DNA of 64,000 bases from Flagellimonas oceanensis (GTDB taxonomy: Bacteria; Bacteroidota; Bacteroidia; Flavobacteriales; Flavobacteriaceae): assembly GCF_003992595.1 (NCBI RefSeq), contig NZ_RZNA01000018.1, forward strand, positions 69,501 to 133,500, in the 5' to 3' direction. The position numbers and the translations under genes are program-made. The notes below the pieces were generated by a model. The model was not told the DNA's origin, ran no database searches, and was given only the letters and a program-made list of their open reading frames with translations. Each line of letters opens with the position of its first letter. Within the stretch, counting starts at the first letter, position 1. This document shows positions 46,086 through 53,868 of this stretch, one piece after another.

Positions 46086-47489
46086 ATGGAAAAATATGAT
46101 ATAACAATTATTGGTTCCGGTCCAGGTGGCTACATGTGTGCCATACGTGCTGCACAACTGGGCTTTAAAGTGGCCATAATCGAAAGGTACAGTACCCTTG
46201 GCGGCACTTGCCTTAACGTGGGTTGTATCCCTTCAAAAGCCTGGCTGGAAGCATCGGAACATTACCACAAGCTCAAACACCAATTCGAGGATTTCGGCAT
46301 TGATGTCAAGGAGGCGAATGTAGATATTGTAAAAATGAACCAAAGGGTTCAAGACGTCGTGGGGGAAATCATCAACGGGGTAGCCTACCTGATGAAAAAG
46401 AACAAGGTTACCGTTTATGAAGGCCACGGAAACATCAAGGACAAAAACACCATTGAAATTAAGGGCGAGGACAAAACACAAACCATAGAAACCGATAAAA
46501 TGGTCATCGCCACCGGGTCAAAACCTGCATCCTTGCCCAACATAGAAATAGATAAAAAAAGGATTATTTCCTCTACGGAAGCGCTTGCCCTTAAAGAAAT
46601 CCCCAAACACTTGATGGTCGTTGGAGGTGGTGTCATTGGGGTCGAGATAGGTTCGGTTTTCGCCAGGTTAGGTTCAAAGGTTTCCATCGTAGAGTATTTT
46701 GATGGGCTTATTTATACAATGGACAAATCCGTAGGGCATCAATTGTACAGGTCCCTAAGAAAACAAGATATCGAGTTCTATCTGGAACACAAGGTCACAA
46801 AAGCTGTGGCAGCAGATGATAAAGTAACCCTTACGGCACAGAACAGGAAAGACGACAAGGAAATGCAGTTGGAAGGCGACTATTGCCTGATGGCCATTGG
46901 GAGAAAACCTTTTACATCAGGCTTGGGCCTTGCAAACGTGGGAGTGGAAACCAACGAAAAAGGACAAATAAAAGTAGACGATAACCTGGAAACCAATGTA
47001 AAAGGGGTCTATGCCATTGGAGATGTAGTCCGAGGTGCGATGCTCGCCCATAAGGCCAGTGAAGAAGGTGTTTTTGTGGCCGAACGCATTGCGGGACAAA
47101 AGCCGCACATCAATTATTCCCTCATACCAAACATTGTCTATACACAGCCCGAAGTAGCCGGCGTGGGACTTACCGAAGAGGAACTTAAAGAAGCAGGAAG
47201 GGCTATAAAAACGGGCACGTTTCCCTTTAAGGCCAATGCACGGGCCAAGATAAGTATGGACACCGATGGCTTTATAAAAGTGATTGCAGACAAGGAAACC
47301 GATGAAATTTTGGGCGTTCATATGATAGGTCCGCGCATAGCCGATAGTTATACGGAAGCTGTCGTGGCGATGGAATTCAGGGCAGCGGCAGAGGATATTG
47401 CCAGAATGTCCCACGGACACCCCACATTTTCAGAAACCTTTAAGGAAGCCTGCTTGGCTGCTACCGAAGACAGGGCGTTGCATATATAA
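46086..47489 (+). CDS. lpdA: Dihydrolipoyl dehydrogenase-like flavoprotein
   Basis: 467-residue pyridine nucleotide-disulfide oxidoreductase: FAD fingerprint IIGSGPGGYMCAIRAA, redox-active pair GGTCLNVGCIPSK, NAD fold VVGGGVIGVEIGSVFARLG, AIGDVVRGAMLAH, and C-terminal HGHPTFSET with the catalytic His-Glu of lipoamide dehydrogenase. No E1/E2 dehydrogenase genes are near, so it is a stand-alone copy within the metal region; another copy for central metabolism probably lies elsewhere. It is not a mercuric reductase: the C-terminal vicinal cysteines are missing. Confidence 0.88.
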   Translation: MEKYDITIIGSGPGGYMCAIRAAQLGFKVAIIERYSTLGGTCLNVGCIPSKAWLEASEHYHKLKHQFEDFGIDVKEANVDIVKMNQRVQDVVGEIINGVAYLMKKNKVTVYEGHGNIKDKNTIEIKGEDKTQTIETDKMVIATGSKPASLPNIEIDKKRIISSTEALALKEIPKHLMVVGGGVIGVEIGSVFARLGSKVSIVEYFDGLIYTMDKSVGHQLYRSLRKQDIEFYLEHKVTKAVAADDKVTLTAQNRKDDKEMQLEGDYCLMAIGRKPFTSGLGLANVGVETNEKGQIKVDDNLETNVKGVYAIGDVVRGAMLAHKASEEGVFVAERIAGQKPHINYSLIPNIVYTQPEVAGVGLTEEELKEAGRAIKTGTFPFKANARAKISMDTDGFIKVIADKETDEILGVHMIGPRIADSYTEAVVAMEFRAAAEDIARMSHGHPTFSETFKEACLAATEDRALHI

Positions 47490-47508
47490 AATTATAAAAA
47501 AAACGAAG

Positions 47509-47718
47509 ATGAAGAAAATTCAAAAACTAACCCAAGAAATCAACGAATTGACCCTAAGGATTGAACACGAATATCCCGAACTCTATCGGTATTTGGATGA
47601 GAACCCCATAACGATTCCCGTAGATGATGAAGCAAAACCGACCATTAAATCGTTCGCTGATTATTTGGAGAGCTTAAAATCGATTTTGGAAAAATATATG
47701 GAATCCCATAGTAAGTAA
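47509..47718 (+). CDS. Small conserved hypothetical protein
   Basis: 69 residues, soluble, helical: MKKIQKLTQEINELTLRI then EYPELYRYLDENPITIP and KSFADYLESLKSILEKY. The ATG at 47,509 is 19 bases after the lpdA stop; the upstream open frame is only lpdA read out of frame. Seen here between lpdA and a CDF transporter gene; family not recognised. Confidence 0.7.
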   Translation: MKKIQKLTQEINELTLRIEHEYPELYRYLDENPITIPVDDEAKPTIKSFADYLESLKSILEKYMESHSK

Positions 47719-47761
47719 AGATTTAAAAGACCAAACGTAGAATTTAATACAGATTATTTAA

Positions 47762-48562
47762 ATGTCCACTATAAACAAAAGCACTTTTAAGGTAAGTCAA
47801 ATGGATTGCCCTTCAGAAGAACAGATGATACGGATGAAACTGGAGTCAAATCCTCAAATCAAATATCTGGACTTTGACATTCCGAATAGGAAATTAGATG
47901 TGTACCATCAAGGGAATGCCCAAGAAATAAACGTGGAATTGGGTGCATTAAAGTTGGGGGAAAAACTTTTGGGAACAGAAAAGGCGGAAGCACCTAATAC
48001 TGAAGATGAGACCAAACAAAAGAAGATACTCTGGTGGGTCTTGTACATCAATTTTGGTTTTTTTGTTATCGAAATGACTACGGGTTGGATTTCTTCCTCG
48101 ATGGGTCTAATTGCCGATTCACTGGATATGCTGGCCGATTCCATTGTATATGCATTGAGCCTTTTTGCCGTAGGCGGCGCTATTTCCAGAAAAAAGAAAG
48201 TGGCGAAATTCAGTGGCTATTTTCAGATGGCGTTGGCCCTGCTGGGATTTTCGGAAGTCGTGAGAAGGTTTTTGAGTAGTAGCGAAACCCCTTTGTTCCA
48301 ATGGATGATTATCGTTTCCATTTTCGCCCTTATCGGCAACCTCGTTTCCCTATGGTTGATAAACAAGGCCAAAAGCAAGGAAGCGCATATGCAGGCAAGT
48401 GCCATCTTTACCTCAAACGACATTATTGTGAACGGCGGGGTAATACTGGCAGGGGTGCTGGTTTATTTTTTAGACAGTAAATGGCCCGATTTGGTCATAG
48501 GCGGTATTGTATTTGCCTTTGTGATGCGTGGGGCCATTAGAATTTTAAAATTGTCCAAATAA
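47762..48562 (+). CDS. CDF-type cation transporter with HMA-like N-terminus
   Basis: 266 residues. The first 60 look like a heavy-metal-associated ferredoxin fold with only one cysteine (SQMDCPSEEQMIRMKL ... YLDFDIPNRKLDVYH); then a six-helix CDF part with the first metal motif in GLIADSLDMLADSIVYAL (DxxxD) and a second in SAIFTSNDIIVNGG where the usual HxxxD is changed to TSND-type. There is no C-terminal dimer domain. Exporter of Zn/Co-type cations by family; the altered site makes substrate unsure. Confidence 0.85.
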   Translation: MSTINKSTFKVSQMDCPSEEQMIRMKLESNPQIKYLDFDIPNRKLDVYHQGNAQEINVELGALKLGEKLLGTEKAEAPNTEDETKQKKILWWVLYINFGFFVIEMTTGWISSSMGLIADSLDMLADSIVYALSLFAVGGAISRKKKVAKFSGYFQMALALLGFSEVVRRFLSSSETPLFQWMIIVSIFALIGNLVSLWLINKAKSKEAHMQASAIFTSNDIIVNGGVILAGVLVYFLDSKWPDLVIGGIVFAFVMRGAIRILKLSK

Positions 48563-48598
48563 CGTATTGGGAAGAAAAGAAATAGCAAAAGAAAGATT

Positions 48599-49510
48599 TT
48601 GGAAAGGAATCCAAATGCCATATCCCGAATAGGACTCAAAACTACCCTCGTAGGTATTTTGATCAGTGCATTATTGGCATTGATCAAAGGTTTGGGCGGG
48701 GTGTTCGGGCATTCTTATGCCCTTATTGCCGATGCGATCGAATCCGGGGCGGATGTGCTGACATCCGCACTATTATGGGCCGGGTTGAGATGGTCGTCAA
48801 GGCCACCGGATGAAAACCATCCCTACGGACACGGTAAGATAGAGGCCCTGGTGGCGGTGGGTATTGCCATAGCCCTAACCATTGCAGGTGGTATAATCAT
48901 AAGGGACAGCATCGACCATATTCTGGTACCCCACAAAACTCCTGCACCCTTCACACTCTTCATACTGGTATTTGTTGTCCTCACGAAAGAGGCGTTGTAT
49001 CGCTATGTCATGAAAACAGGTGATGAAATCAATAGTTCGGCCGTCAAGGCCGATGCATTTCACCATAGGAGTGATGCCATTACGTCGATAGCCGCTTTTA
49101 TAGGGATTTCCATAGCATTGATCGGTGGCGAAGGGTTTGAGATAGCGGATGATTTCGCGGCACTCATTGCAGCGGGCATTATTCTGTTCAATGCCTATAA
49201 AATAGCTAGGTCATCGGTAAGGGAGTTGCTGGACGAAGCTGTGGAGCCCGAATTTCGAAATGAGGTTATCCGACTGGCCGAAGCCGTTCCTGAAGTGGTA
49301 AGGGTAGAGCGCTGCCATTCCCGAAAGATGGGAACGGCCTTTCATATCGATATGCATATTTGGATCGATGGGGAATTAACTGTGACCGAGGGCCATGATA
49401 TTGCACACAAAGTAAAGGAGAGATTGTTCAGGTCATATTCCGAGATACTTGACGTGCACATCCATATCGAACCTAGCAAAGAGAGAAATGTTAAAATGAC
49501 AGAATTATGA
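48599..49510 (+). CDS. Cation diffusion facilitator family transporter
   Basis: 303-residue CDF exporter with six helices: SYALIADAIESGADVLTS (first metal site), HPYGHGKIEAL, DAFHHRSDAITSIAA (HxxxD, second half of the site) and a cytoplasmic C-terminal domain with RCHSRKMGTAFHIDMHIWID and DVHIHIEP. No ATG is in frame; TTG at 48,599 is the best start. Its end overlaps the antiporter gene start by four bases. Confidence 0.92.
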   Translation: MERNPNAISRIGLKTTLVGILISALLALIKGLGGVFGHSYALIADAIESGADVLTSALLWAGLRWSSRPPDENHPYGHGKIEALVAVGIAIALTIAGGIIIRDSIDHILVPHKTPAPFTLFILVFVVLTKEALYRYVMKTGDEINSSAVKADAFHHRSDAITSIAAFIGISIALIGGEGFEIADDFAALIAAGIILFNAYKIARSSVRELLDEAVEPEFRNEVIRLAEAVPEVVRVERCHSRKMGTAFHIDMHIWIDGELTVTEGHDIAHKVKERLFRSYSEILDVHIHIEPSKERNVKMTEL

Positions 49511-50505
49511 ACATATGGCCATGGGTACTCGTTTTGGGCCTAGCGGCCTGGGCAGCACACTGGGGTGCGGATCGATTGTTGACTCCTTTAAAGTTGCTCC
49601 GCAAGCAATGGGGGCTTACCGCATCCGCTGGAGCCGCTTTTCTTGCCCTTGTAACGGCCAGTCCTGAAGTTGCCATCAATATAACCAGTGCGGCACGGGA
49701 CGTTTCCGATATTGGCCTGGGCAACTTATTGGGTTCCAATATTATTTCCATTCCCTTGATGGTGACCATAGCTTATTTTGCTTCCAGGAAACAATTCAAG
49801 AACAACAAGGAACATCAAGAACATCTTGATAAAAACATTCTGGCGTTGAACAAACGTTCGGTTTCCGTACTGTCCCTTCCTTATCTGGGCATTATCGCCC
49901 TTGTGGCCATTTTAACTCTGCCAAAGCCCTGGCGTGGCCTGCAACCTGTGGACGGGTGGATTATGCTGGCGGCCTATGCTGCGTTCTTGACCCACGCAAT
50001 CATAAAAGGCAAGGAAAAGGGCAAAAAAGTAGAATGGAACAAAAAACAGGTCTGGTTATCGATTGCCGGGGCCTTTGCGATAGCAGTTGGCGCTTTTTTC
50101 ATAGTGAAGGCGACCGAAAATATTGTTTCTGCCCTAAATATTTCTGAAATCGTGGGAGGCCTTTTCATCACGGGCATAATGACCACGGCACCGGAAATAT
50201 TCAAGACCTGGAGCGTGGTAAAAGGGGGCGAGGTGACAGCGGGCACCACCAGTGTTATTGCAGACAATGCCGTAACGATGACGGTGGCATTTTTTCCGCT
50301 GGCTTTGGTAACCACCCCCATTGAGGACTTTGAACTGTTCTGGGTCAACCTGGCCTTTGTCGGGCTTATGCCACTGCTTTACACACTATTTGTGCATCAA
50401 AGCAAGGAACTGCACGGTTTCTCTCGTTGGCAGATTTTTGTATTTGATGCGGCATATATAGTTTATTTACTGGTCATGGTTTTTTACGTGTTAAAACTTT
50501 TTTGA
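49507..50505 (+). CDS. CaCA-family sodium/calcium-type antiporter
   Basis: 332 residues with about ten membrane helices. The first alpha repeat is ALVTASPEVAINITS with GLGNLLGSNIIS; the second is GIMTTAPEIFKTWSV with an unusual TSVIADNAV in place of GSN. Both acidic ion-binding glutamates are kept. Family members exchange Ca for Na or H; in this setting another divalent cation may be the cargo. Confidence 0.87.
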   Translation: MNIWPWVLVLGLAAWAAHWGADRLLTPLKLLRKQWGLTASAGAAFLALVTASPEVAINITSAARDVSDIGLGNLLGSNIISIPLMVTIAYFASRKQFKNNKEHQEHLDKNILALNKRSVSVLSLPYLGIIALVAILTLPKPWRGLQPVDGWIMLAAYAAFLTHAIIKGKEKGKKVEWNKKQVWLSIAGAFAIAVGAFFIVKATENIVSALNISEIVGGLFITGIMTTAPEIFKTWSVVKGGEVTAGTTSVIADNAVTMTVAFFPLALVTTPIEDFELFWVNLAFVGLMPLLYTLFVHQSKELHGFSRWQIFVFDAAYIVYLLVMVFYVLKLF

Positions 50506-50508
50506 TAG

Positions 50509-50682
50509 ATGAAAGACGAACTTTTTAAAGATTGCTCGATGAGGCTCAATATGCTGGATGAAAACATCCACAAATTGGCCGTAAAGTATGCTAAAGAATA
50601 CTATACGACAAACCAATGCTCCAAGGAGGAAGCCCTTGAACGCGGCATTGTAAAAGCAGAGATGGAAGGGCGAAAGCTCTAA
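50509..50682 (+). CDS. 57-residue helical mini-protein, first of a tandem pair
   Basis: MKDELFKDCSMRLNML... followed by HKLAVKYAKEYYTTNQCS and KEEALERGIVKAEMEG. Soluble and helical. Starts three bases after the antiporter stop. Aligns with the next gene over the helix-turn-helix-like second half (KxAxKxA...S.E.A...GI..AE), so the two look like a duplication. No known family. Confidence 0.65.
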   Translation: MKDELFKDCSMRLNMLDENIHKLAVKYAKEYYTTNQCSKEEALERGIVKAEMEGRKL

Positions 50683-50696
50683 AAAAAGTATACAAT

Positions 50697-50873
50697 ATGG
50701 ACTGGACATTTGAAGATTTCAAAACAAAACTTGATGGCCTACAGCCGTCAGTTCGGAAGAAGGCCCTCAAAATTGCACAAGAATTGGTAAAGGAGAATGG
50801 GTATTCTCGTGAGAAGGCCATTACGGAGGGAATCAAACGTGCAGAAGAATGGTTTTATGACCTTAGGGGATAG
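50697..50873 (+). CDS. 58-residue helical mini-protein, second of a tandem pair
   Basis: MDWTFEDFKTKLDGLQPSVR, then KKALKIAQELVKENGYSR and EKAITEGIKRAEEWFYDL. Fourteen bases after its homologue. Charged, soluble, probably a two- or three-helix bundle. Function unknown; conserved spacing and homologous neighbours argue that it is translated. Confidence 0.65.
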   Translation: MDWTFEDFKTKLDGLQPSVRKKALKIAQELVKENGYSREKAITEGIKRAEEWFYDLRG

Positions 50874-50909
50874 CATTGGTGCGTTGATTTTAGTAAAGCA
50901 CAGTATAAT

Positions 50910-51092
50910 ATGTCACGGGAAAGAAGAAAGCGGAGACTAGAGGAAAAAAAGGGGAATTCAATAAACAGGAAAGTAAGAACCAGAAAGGAGAAAGGGTATT
51001 GCTTGTTGGTTTTTGTGGCAATGTTCCTTGCGGTGCTGACAATTGCCTTTTTAGATGCCATTCTATATGGTTTTTACCTGCTTTTCAATTGA
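50910..51092 (+). CDS. Basic single-pass membrane mini-protein
   Basis: 60 residues: a very basic start (MSRERRKRRLEEKKG) and one membrane helix (residues about 31-55). The layout resembles the mini-protein at 63,545. Positive-inside rule puts the N-terminus in the cytoplasm. Function unknown. Confidence 0.55.
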   Translation: MSRERRKRRLEEKKGNSINRKVRTRKEKGYCLLVFVAMFLAVLTIAFLDAILYGFYLLFN

Positions 51093-51148
51093 ATAATTAA
51101 ACCTAAAAAGAAAGATTAATGAAGTCAAATCAATAAAAACAAAATGAT

Positions 51149-51991
51149 ATGAAAGATAAAGGAATTTTAATACCCGTAGATTTCACACAGGTTTCAGAAA
51201 ATGCGGTGAGCTACGCAATTGGGCTAGCACAAAAATTGAAATCAAAACTGGTTTTTGTCCACGCCTATTCAGTGGCATATCCATCCGGTACGCCCATCGG
51301 GATGGCAACTATGGCACACAATGTAACAGATACCACAGCATCACAAGAAAAACTCAATAAAGAAAAATTGGATAAGTTTCTAAGAGGCTTTCCTGAACTG
51401 GACAAGTTGGAATTTCAAGCAATTGTCGGTTTCGGGGCAACGGTCGATGTGATTTCTGGCCTGGCTAAGGAAATGAATACCAGTCTTGTCGTTATGGGTA
51501 CCAAGGGCACGGCTTCGGGATTTGATGAAATTTTTATTGGAACCGTTACCGAAAAGGTGACACAAAAGGCGCCTTGTCCAGTACTGGCCGTACCTGAAGA
51601 TGCCAGCTATACTGCATATAAGCGTATCGGGGTCGCAGTGGATACGGATAGTATGGATAATAGAATAGATTTTGAAATATTGTCCAGATTATTGCAAAAC
51701 TATAATGCACAGTTGCACTTTGTACATATAGCGGACAAACAGGAAAGAGTGCCGGAGAAAGCATTTATTCGTGAAAGATTTGGCAAACTTCTTGTACCTA
51801 AGCAATGGTTCTTTACAGTTATCGAGGAAGACAAACCCGAAGAGGGTATCGATGAATTTTTGACTGAAACCCCAATAGACCTATTGGTTTTGCTTTACAG
51901 GGAACACGGATTTTTTGAGGCACTTTTCAAAAAGGGGCTAAGAAAAAAAATGCTGTATGCCTCCAAGGCCCCACTGCTGATAGTTAAGTAG
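51149..51991 (+). CDS. Universal stress protein with two UspA domains
   Basis: 280 residues, tandem UspA-type domains. The first has the ATP-binding pattern VMGTKGTASGFDEIFIGTVT (G-2x-G-9x-G-T); the second half (YKRIGVAVDTDSMDN ... PLLIVK) has lost it. Cytoplasmic stress protein, often found at the end of metal or copper operons in Bacteroidota. No terminator is seen; a pseudogene scrap follows. Confidence 0.92.
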   Translation: MKDKGILIPVDFTQVSENAVSYAIGLAQKLKSKLVFVHAYSVAYPSGTPIGMATMAHNVTDTTASQEKLNKEKLDKFLRGFPELDKLEFQAIVGFGATVDVISGLAKEMNTSLVVMGTKGTASGFDEIFIGTVTEKVTQKAPCPVLAVPEDASYTAYKRIGVAVDTDSMDNRIDFEILSRLLQNYNAQLHFVHIADKQERVPEKAFIRERFGKLLVPKQWFFTVIEEDKPEEGIDEFLTETPIDLLVLLYREHGFFEALFKKGLRKKMLYASKAPLLIVK

Positions 51992-52042
51992 CTTTTCTAC
52001 CTATGTGATACTCTAGTAAATATTAGGTATAGCTTACTATGC

Positions 52043-52171
52043 GAAATTATCGTGCTCATTCTGGGCGCAGGTGGATTGGCTACCATGTGGGAAGCAGTCT
52101 TTGCGGATGTGGGCGTGGCGTTATTGGCGATTTTTAATGCGGTGCGGTTGCAGCGGATGAAGTGGGCATAA
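52043..52171 (+). pseudogene. 3' remnant of a heavy-metal P-type ATPase gene
   Basis: About 42 codons in frame to a TAA at 52,169 encode the last membrane helices of a P1B ATPase (LILGAGGLATMWEAVFADVG ... AVRLQRMKW). Over 38 residues 29 match the end of the CPC ATPase at 41,522, so it derives from a related but different gene. No start or other domain remains. The rest of 51,992-52,356 holds only AT-rich sequence with a small AAACC/GGTTT hairpin at 52,256. Confidence 0.8.
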
Positions 52172-52356
52172 GCCCATAGTAAATATCGAAATATAAATTT
52201 TCATTCTGGCCAACCGACATTTCCCACAGTACGGGATTTTCATAATTAAATCAACAAACCCTTTAAGGTTTAACCACTTCTTTATTGAAGAATTTTACAT
52301 CTATATTTAGACTTATCTAAAAATATATTTTATTTGGAATAAATATCATTATAGTA

Positions 52357-53427
52357 ATGTCTAAAATCATTCATTTCTTTATTGGCCTGTCTTTAATCGC
52401 TCTATTTGGCTGTGAAAATTTGGGTCCGGAAGAACCTATGGAATTTGAGCTGTTGGACGGGCCATTGGACGGATTGTCCTTAAGCGAGCAACAACTGTTT
52501 TTAGCAGGGGATATAGCTTTTAACGATGATGTTTTCACGGTTGAAAAAGGTCTTGGCCCCTTGTTTGTTGGCACCAGCTGTGCAAGTTGCCATTCAGGGG
52601 ATGGCAAGGGTCATCCTTTCAATCAACTAATCAGATTCGGTAACAATGACTTGAACTTACCCTCGATGTTATCCTTCGGTGATGGCAGGAACCAAATTCA
52701 AAATAAAGCCATACCGGGTTTTGAACCGGAGACCGTGCCTGAAGGCTTCCCATTTTCCATTTTGGTCGCTCCGGCGGTAACGGGATTGGGTTTGTTGGAT
52801 GCTGTCCCTGACGCGAATATTTTGGCTCTCGCAGACCCTTCTGATGCAAATCAAGACGGTATTAGTGGAAGACCTCACTACAATATTCCTCCTGAATTCA
52901 CCAAGATTCGGAATAATAGTGTTCCCCAGGGCAACAATTATATCTTCAGGTTTGGAAAGAAAGCGGGTAGTTATGATTTGTTGCACCAAAGCGTCAGCGC
53001 ATATAACCAGGACATAGGGATTACATCTCTTTATGACCCCATTGACCCGTTCAGTGGACTTGAAGAGGATCTTGAAATTAGTACCCAAACCTTGAACGAT
53101 GTCGTTTTCTACCTTAAAACCTTAAAAGCACCAATTCCCAGAAATCAAACAGACCCCGATGTCATTGCTGGAAAAGAACTCTTTGAATCGGTACAATGTG
53201 CTGTCTGTCACACACCCACGTTGACCACAGGATTTTCCCCAATTGAATCGTTATCCTTTAAGGAATTTCATCCCTACTCGGATTTGTTGTTACATGATGG
53301 AAGGGCTTCGAGTATTGAGGAGGCCATTGAATTGCACGGCGGTGAGGCCGATAATTCAAAAGCCCAGTATTTGTCCCTGACCCCAAAAGAAAAATCACAA
53401 CTGATAAAATTCATTAATTCCCTATAA
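52357..53427 (+). CDS. Di-heme oxidoreductase-like lipoprotein (DUF1111 type)
   Basis: 356 residues, lipoprotein (IALFGCENLG, Cys19). Two c-type haem motifs: Cys75-Ala-Ser-Cys78-His79 and Cys281-Ala-Val-Cys284-His285. The YIFRFGKKAG block and FHPYSDLLLHDGRAS are typical of the DHOR/DUF1111 family, related to di-haem cytochrome c peroxidases. Likely a periplasmic redox enzyme or electron carrier. Followed immediately by a Rieske gene, so the two probably form an electron chain. Confidence 0.87.
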   Translation: MSKIIHFFIGLSLIALFGCENLGPEEPMEFELLDGPLDGLSLSEQQLFLAGDIAFNDDVFTVEKGLGPLFVGTSCASCHSGDGKGHPFNQLIRFGNNDLNLPSMLSFGDGRNQIQNKAIPGFEPETVPEGFPFSILVAPAVTGLGLLDAVPDANILALADPSDANQDGISGRPHYNIPPEFTKIRNNSVPQGNNYIFRFGKKAGSYDLLHQSVSAYNQDIGITSLYDPIDPFSGLEEDLEISTQTLNDVVFYLKTLKAPIPRNQTDPDVIAGKELFESVQCAVCHTPTLTTGFSPIESLSFKEFHPYSDLLLHDGRASSIEEAIELHGGEADNSKAQYLSLTPKEKSQLIKFINSL

Positions 53428-53868
53428 GTGCATAGAAAAGATTTTATTAAACAATTTGGATATCTGATAGCAGTCCTGCCAGCTTCCTCCGCTTTACTCG
53501 GTAGTTGCGCAGGCCTGTATTATGCATCCTTCGTTGAAGAAGGGGGAGTGCTACGAGTTTCAAAGGGGGAGTTTCAACAGGTGAAAGGGGGAAAGCAGAT
53601 TGAACGTGATTTTGTGGTCATCCAGAGCGATTCCATGCGATACCCCATCGGAATATTCAAAACACAAAACAGTAATTATCTGGCCAGTTTGATGCAATGT
53701 ACCCATAGGGGCTGTGAACTCAACATTGGCGGCGGCATATTCAACTGTCCATGTCATGGCAGTGAGTTCGACCGTTCAGGCAGGGTTTTAGAAGGGCCGG
53801 CCGAAGAAAACCTAAAATCATTTGAAACAACCGCCGATAATGAAAATATCTATGTGCATGGTTCGTAA
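53428..53868 (+). CDS. Rieske [2Fe-2S] lipoprotein
   Basis: 146 residues starting at a GTG (MHRKDFIKQFGYL) that abuts the preceding stop. The cluster ligands are Cys91/His93 (CTHRGC) and Cys107/His110 (CPCHGSEF). A lipobox LLGSC (Cys27) follows a twin-arginine-like RKDF start, implying export folded and anchoring in a membrane. Not the bc1 Rieske subunit (no long hinge, no cytochrome b gene near). Partner of the di-haem protein. Confidence 0.9.
   Translation: MHRKDFIKQFGYLIAVLPASSALLGSCAGLYYASFVEEGGVLRVSKGEFQQVKGGKQIERDFVVIQSDSMRYPIGIFKTQNSNYLASLMQCTHRGCELNIGGGIFNCPCHGSEFDRSGRVLEGPAEENLKSFETTADNENIYVHGS

Noticed and set aside
46086..47489. Mercuric reductase
   Set aside because: Redox pair and general fold agree, but the C-terminal HGHPTFSE is that of lipoamide dehydrogenase and the paired C-terminal cysteines are absent; no mer genes are near.
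32534..52000. Integrated mobile island
   Set aside because: Gene content is accessory-like, but no integrase, transposase, conjugation gene, tRNA target or flanking direct repeat was found, so no element boundaries can be claimed.
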